Origin: Pseudomonadota bacterium
Lineage (GTDB): Bacteria > Pseudomonadota > Alphaproteobacteria > Micavibrionales > UBA2020
NCBI GenBank assembly: GCA_016195185.1
Contig: JACQAA010000081.1
Span: forward strand, 1 to 33,301
Reading direction: 5' to 3'
Length of the DNA stretch: 33,301 nucleotides
Positions 27,882 to 33,301 of the stretch are shown here, in pieces (the stretch's first letter is position 1; each line of letters opens with the position of its first letter). Under the pieces are notes generated by a model, which was given only the letters and a program-made list of their open reading frames with translations, was not told the DNA's origin and did no database searches. Made by a program: the position numbers and the translations under genes.

Positions 27882-30213
27882 ATGTTAAAAAAAGACTCCA
27901 TATACGAAGCCGCACTTGAGTATCACCGGAACCCGAACGGGGCCGGGAAAATTTCTATCATGCCTACTAAAGCTATGGCCAACCAGCGCGATCTGGCCTT
28001 GGCTTATTCTCCGGGAGTGGCAGCCCCCTGTGAAGAAATTGCCTCAAATCCGGCCTGCGTCAGCGAATATACCTCCCGTGGGAATCTGGTAGCCGTTATT
28101 ACCAACGGCACGGCTGTGCTTGGACTGGGGGATATTGGTCCTCTGGCCGCCAAACCCGTCATGGAAGGCAAAGCCGTCCTGTTCAAAAAGTTTTCCGGTA
28201 TCGACGCCATTGATCTGGAGATCAACGAAAAGAGTATCGACAAACTGGTGGATATTATTGCATCGCTGGAGCCAAGTTTCGGCGGCATCAACCTCGAGGA
28301 TATCAAAGCGCCCGAATGTTTCGAGATCGAACGCCGTTTGAAAGAGCGGATGAAAATTCCCGTCTTTCACGATGACCAGCACGGCACCGCCATCATTGTT
28401 GGTACCGCTTTCAACAATTGGCTAACCTATTCCGGTCACAAAATAAAAGATGTCAAACTCGTAACCAGCGGCGCTGGCGCCGCCGCCATTGCCTGTGTCA
28501 ATCTGCTCATTGCCCTGGGATTGCCTAAGAAAAATATTGTACTCACTGATCGTGCTGGTGTCGTGTACAAAGGCCGCAACGAAGGCATGGACGAGGCCAA
28601 AATGCCCTTCGCACAAGATACCAAAGACCGTACACTGAAAGATGCCATCAGAGAGGCAGATGTTTTCCTGGGCCTCTCCGCGCCCCGCGTTCTGGACCGC
28701 GCAATGGTCAAGTCCATGGCGGATGCGCCACTGATCATGGCGCTCGCCAATCCAACACCAGAAATCATGCCAGAAGAGGCGCGGTCTGCATCACCAAATG
28801 CCGTGATCTGTACCGGTCGCTCCGACTATCCCAACCAGGTCAATAACGCGCTGTGTTTCCCCTTTATCTTCCGGGGAGCCCTTGATGTTGGAGCTACTAC
28901 TATTAATGAGGAAATGAAACTGGCTTGTGTCAAAGCACTCTCAGCACTGACAATGGCCGAGGCCAGTGCTGAAATAGCCACCGTTTACGGCGATGTTCCC
29001 CTGAAATTTGGTCCGGAATATTTGATCCCCAAACCCTTTGACTCGCGCCTGATCCTGGAACTCCCGCCCGCCGTGGCCAGAGCGGCGATGGACAGCGGTG
29101 TCGACACTCGTCCGATCAAGGATTTTGTTGTATCGCCAGCAGCTGGAAAAATATGTTTTCAAATCCGGTCAGCTGATGCGACCCATTTATGCCCGCGCCG
29201 CCGCTAACCTGAAAAGGATCGTTTTTGCCGAAGGGGAAGAAACTCGCGTATTGCACGCTGCTCAAACGCTCGTCGATGATAAAATTGCCAAGCCAATTTT
29301 GATCGGGCGAGAAGAGGTTATTCTAGCCCGTATCAAAAAAGCCGGCATGCGCCTGAAGAAGGATCGTGACTTTGAGCTCGTCAACCCTGACAATGACAAA
29401 CGTTTCAATGACTACTGGCAAACCTATCACCGACTGATGGAACGCCAGGGAGTAACGCCGGCCAGCGCCAAACAGATCATCAGAACGCGCAATACAGTCA
29501 TCGCCGCTTTAATGGTGCACAAAGATGATGCCGACGCTATGATCTGCGGCACAATCGGCCGCTACGACCAGCATTTCAAACATCTATCCAGCATCATCGG
29601 ACTCGCAGATGACGCCCGCACTTATGCGGCATTGAATGTCATGATCCTGACAAAAGGTACTTACTTCATTTGCGATGCTTTTATCAATCCGGACCCGACA
29701 CCTGAACAAATTTGTGATATGGCGCTACTCGCAGCGGAAGAAGTCAAAAAATTCGGTATGGAGCCTAAAATTGCTCTGCTATCCCATTCAGATTTTGGCA
29801 GCCTAGAGCATCCAGAGGCAGCGAAAATGCGGGAAGCCACCAAACTGATTAAAAAACGTTCCCCCTCCCTTGAAGTCGAAGGGGAAATGACCGCCTCAGC
29901 CGCACTGTCAGAGGAAATCCGGTCCAAACTGTTTCCCAACTCCGAGCTCAAGGGGCAGGCCAACCTTCTGATCATGCCCAACATAGCATCAGCCAATATC
30001 AGCTTTCATATGCTGAAAGCGCTTGATGATGGCATTGTCGTTGGGCCGCTACTGATGGGTGCACGCAGATCAGCGCACATCCTCATGCCATCCGTGACAT
30101 CCCGCGGCATTATCAATGCCGCCGCCTATGCCTGCGCCAATGCCGGCCTCATGGAAAAGAGTCGCCTAAGAAAAACAAAGAACAAGGTCACACGTCTCAA
30201 AAAACACGCATGA
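27882..30213 (+). pseudogene. maeB: NADP-dependent malic enzyme with C-terminal phosphotransacetylase-like domain, split by a frameshift
   Basis: ORF 27882-29207 carries the malic enzyme domain ([25 protein letters not shown]) and ORF 29098-30213 the PTA-like domain (RIVFAEGEETRVLHAAQTLVDDKIAKPILIGREEVI). Homology-like continuity breaks at about 29130: ...TRPIKDFV | YRQQLEKYVFKSGQLMRPIYARAA. Confidence 0.88.
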
Positions 30214-30223
30214 TGGCTTTGAC

Positions 30224-31432
30224 ATGGAAGAACCAGAGGAACTGAAGAAGCCGGAAACTGCCCCTGAAGCAGAAGAGTTACAAGTCGGTTTGCAGGACGA
30301 ATTTATCCGTGAAATTGCAGAGCTTCTGGATCTGAACTACGCCGACCGTGTTCAGGAACTCTGCCGCGATCTGCCAGCAACGGATGCTGTGGAATTAATC
30401 GTCAAGCTGGACAGCGCGCACCGCCACAAGCTGGTGGAAGTACTGGAAACCGATCTTCACCCAGAAACATTTTCTTACCTCGACCGTGAAATTCTGAATG
30501 ACCTGCTGGAACACATGTCAGCCCGGCATATCGCCTCCATCGTCAATGAACTGGATAGCGACGATGCCATTCGCCTGATCGAGCACCTCGACGAAGACCG
30601 TCGCGGCAATATCGTGCGCCACCTAAACCGAAAACTACGCGCCGCTGTCGAGGAGGGACTGACCTACCCCGAAGAAAGCGCAGGACGCATGATGCAGCGT
30701 GAATTTGTCGCTATTCCCCAATTCTGGACAGTGGGCAAGACGGTGGATTACCTACGTGCGGCGGCGTCTACGTTGCCCGAGCGGTTTTATAATATCTTTA
30801 TAGTCGATCCAATGCACCGATTTGTTGGTGCAGTTACCCTCAGCCACGTCTTGTGTGCCCAACGCTCCGTGAAGGTAGATGCGCTTCTGGGTGAGGAACA
30901 CGTCACCATACCTGTCGACATGGATCAGAAACAGGTCGCCTTCCTGTTCCGCCGCAAGGATCTGCTGTCAGCGCCAGTTGTCGACAATGACAAGCAACTG
31001 ATCGGCGTCATCACCGTCGACGATGTCGTTGACGTTATCCATGAGGAAGCCGAGAAAGACATCTTAAAATTGGGAGGAGTAAGTGATTCAGACATTTTTC
31101 GCTCTACTTCTTCTACCGTACGAGCGCGCTTCTGGTGGCTCGGCGTCAACCTTCTGACAGCATTCATTGATACCTTTGTCATCAGCTTGTTTGAAGGAAC
31201 AATCGAAAAGATTGTAGTGCTGGCCTCTCTGATGCCAGTAGTTGCCTCTATGGGGGGCAATGCTGGGACCCAAACACTCGCCGTTGTCGTCCGCGCCATC
31301 GCCACTCAAGAACTGACTTCTGCCAATACCTGGCGCACCATTATCAAAGAACTCGTAGTGGGCAGCATCAATGGGATTCTATTCGGGTCGCATTTTTAGG
31401 CCTGGCGGCATGGCTGATGGGTTAGAAGAAAC
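30224..31432 (+). pseudogene. mgtE: Magnesium transporter MgtE, frameshifted and missing the C-terminal membrane segments
   Basis: Intact MgtE N-domain, CBS domains and first TM segments up to SINGILFG. The reading frame then ends HF*, whereas the -1 frame continues VAFLGLAAWLMG* to 31432. Confidence 0.85.
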
Positions 31433-31438
31433 TGACAG

Positions 31439-31759
31439 TTAAAACTCTGGTCCGTTCTTTTTGCGTTTTTTTAATAAAGCAAGGCCCGACATGATGACAA
31501 TGCCATCAAGCACAACATGTCTCACTCCACTTTGTACGACAATTTCAGCACTTTTATGTCGTGATAAAACTTGCTGCTCACTCAACGAACAGGGTTGGCC
31601 GTTGGCTAACTTCTGCTCACAGAGACTGGTCTCATCCGCCGCCTTAAAGTTGAAATGTTCTGGGAGATTTGTGGCAAAACCAATCATATCTGAGGTGCCT
31701 AAAACAACGCCAACAGTGAGGACGGCTGCTCCGAATAGCTTACCTAATTTATTTTTCAT
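31439..31759 (-). CDS. Small hypothetical membrane-anchored protein
   Basis: ATG 31759 preceded by GGAGAG; N-terminal hydrophobic segment, C-terminal hydrophobic segment followed by KKRKK. Confidence 0.5.
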   Translation of the reverse strand: MKNKLGKLFGAAVLTVGVVLGTSDMIGFATNLPEHFNFKAADETSLCEQKLANGQPCSLSEQQVLSRHKSAEIVVQSGVRHVVLDGIVIMSGLALLKKRKKNGPEF

Positions 31760-31911
31760 GTGTTCTCTCCAAGAGTTATATTGTAATTTGAGCATAATAT
31801 GTGGAACTTTAAGCACTGTTAATACTTATGTTAATAATCTGAAATATCGCCCTTTTTGGGTGTTTGTTCTATTGTGGAGGGCGGTTTTACTTCCCGGTCA
31901 GGAGAGCTGAT

Positions 31912-33120
31912 ATGAAGGGTCACGCCATGGCGAAAGAAACTTATGTCCCGGTTGCGCAATCGTTTCCGTCCCTGAATTTTGATCTGGGCGAAACGGCGGA
32001 AATGCTGCGGCAATCTGTCCGGGGGTTTGCCCAGGCAAAGATCGCCCCACGTGCCGCTGATATCGACCACAGCAACCAGTTTCCGAACGAACTCTGGCCC
32101 GAGATGGGCAAGTTGGGATTACTCGGTATCACCGTCCCCACCGAATTTGGCGGTACGGGCATGGGCTATCTCGAACACATCATCGCCATGGAAGAAATCA
32201 GCCGCGCCTCGGCCAGCGTCGGTCTTTCCTATGGTGCGTTTTCTAATCTTTGTGTTAACCAGATCAACCTCAATGGCACCAAGGAACAAAAGAAAAAATA
32301 TCTGCCTGACCTGTGCGCCGGCAAAAAAATTGGCGCCCTGGCCATGTCGGAAGTCGGCGCCGGCTCTGATGTTGTCTCAATGCAGTTGAAAGCAGAAAAA
32401 AGGGGCGATCGCTATATGCTGAACGGCACCAAGATGTGGATCACCAATGGACCTGATGCTCACGTCTTGGTCGTCTACGCCAAGACCGATGCCGCTGCGG
32501 GATCCAAAGGTATCACCGCTTTTATCGTAGAAAAAACGTTTAAGGGATTCTCAACGGCACAGAAACTTGACAAACTCGGCATGCGCGGATCCAACACGTG
32601 CGAACTTGTGTTCCGGGACTGCGAGGTGCCGGAAGAAAATATTCTGGGACAGGTTGGCAAAGGCGTGAATGTGCTGATGAGTGGTCTTGATTACGAACGC
32701 ACCATCCTGTCCGGCGGACCACTGGGCATTATGCAGTCCTGCATGGATATCGTTCTGCCTTATTTGCACGAACGAAAACAATTCGGCCAGTCGATTGGCG
32801 AGTTCCAGCTAATGCAGGGAAAACTCGCGGATATGTACGTCGCCCTTAATACGACTCGTGCCTATGTTTATACCGTCGGCAAAGCCTGCGACCGCGGAGA
32901 GGTTACCCGCAAGGATGCCGCCGGCGCTATCCTATACTCTGCCGAAAAAGCCACCTGGATGGCGCTGGAAGCCATTCAATGTCTCGGGGGCAATGGCTAT
33001 ATCAATGACTACCCTACCGGTCGGTTGCTGCGTGATGCCAAGCTCTATGAAATCGGCGCCGGCACCTCTGAAATCCGCCGCATGCTGATCGGACGCGAGT
33101 TGTTTAAAGACAGCGAATAG
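31912..33120 (+). CDS. ivd: Isovaleryl-CoA dehydrogenase / acyl-CoA dehydrogenase
   Basis: [104 protein letters not shown]; start at 31912 (AGGAGAG upstream) or 31927. Confidence 0.93.
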   Translation: MKGHAMAKETYVPVAQSFPSLNFDLGETAEMLRQSVRGFAQAKIAPRAADIDHSNQFPNELWPEMGKLGLLGITVPTEFGGTGMGYLEHIIAMEEISRASASVGLSYGAFSNLCVNQINLNGTKEQKKKYLPDLCAGKKIGALAMSEVGAGSDVVSMQLKAEKRGDRYMLNGTKMWITNGPDAHVLVVYAKTDAAAGSKGITAFIVEKTFKGFSTAQKLDKLGMRGSNTCELVFRDCEVPEENILGQVGKGVNVLMSGLDYERTILSGGPLGIMQSCMDIVLPYLHERKQFGQSIGEFQLMQGKLADMYVALNTTRAYVYTVGKACDRGEVTRKDAAGAILYSAEKATWMALEAIQCLGGNGYINDYPTGRLLRDAKLYEIGAGTSEIRRMLIGRELFKDSE

Positions 33121-33135
33121 AAAGTAAGGCATCAT

Positions 33136-33301
33136 ATGAAAATAGGTGTCCTAGGTGCCAGCGGCCGTATGGGAAAGATGGTTGTCCAGGAAGTTCTTTC
33201 CGGACAATACAATGCGGAGCTGGGTGCTGCCATTGACCTTAATGACAATAAAGCAGACGCCTTTCAGGCCTGCGATGTGATGATTGATTTTACAGCCCCG
33301 G
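33136..33301 (+). CDS. dapB: 4-hydroxy-tetrahydrodipicolinate reductase, N-terminal part, truncated by window edge
   Basis: MKIGVLGASGRMGKMVVQEVLSGQYNAELGAAID...CDVMIDFTAP. Confidence 0.93.
   Translation, partial: MKIGVLGASGRMGKMVVQEVLSGQYNAELGAAIDLNDNKADAFQACDVMIDFTAP

Noticed and set aside
27662-27900. tRNA-Leu as an integration (att) site for a mobile element
   Set aside because: No downstream repeat of the tRNA 3' end and no integrase; housekeeping genes flank both sides.
29098-29210. Programmed frameshift explaining the split malic enzyme gene
   Set aside because: The required shift is +1 (or -2) and I see no recognisable slippery site with a stimulatory element at the homology-defined junction; mutation or sequencing indel is simpler.

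Overview
This 33.3 kb window looks like ordinary chromosome from an alphaproteobacterium-like genome, judged from GapR/DUF2312, an IHF-beta homologue and gene content. It is densely coding. I saw no CRISPR array, IS element, integrase, phage module or recognisable defence island. Main blocks, left to right: kbl (partial) / small membrane ORF / tdh; an ALDH7-type aldehyde dehydrogenase and a PQ-loop-like membrane protein; trmFO; a probable pantothenate operon (Rossmann/DUF2520-like ORF - panB - panC - coaX - prmB-like methyltransferase); a polyamine ABC transporter (potG-potH-potI plus a broken binding-protein gene) directly downstream of a Cu P-type ATPase; argE, puuB and puuA; ubiH-like, ihfB, Sel1, gapR, L,D-transpeptidase and lipB genes; tRNA-Leu(GAG); a frameshifted malic enzyme/PTA gene; a frameshifted and truncated mgtE; an isovaleryl-CoA dehydrogenase; and the start of dapB. 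The most interesting items are (1) a candidate non-canonical ketopantoate reductase (PanG-like) at the head of the pan operon, and (2) three independently broken genes (polyamine binding protein, maeB, mgtE), two of which carry lesions larger than a single-base error. All family assignments come from reading the translations; no database search was run.
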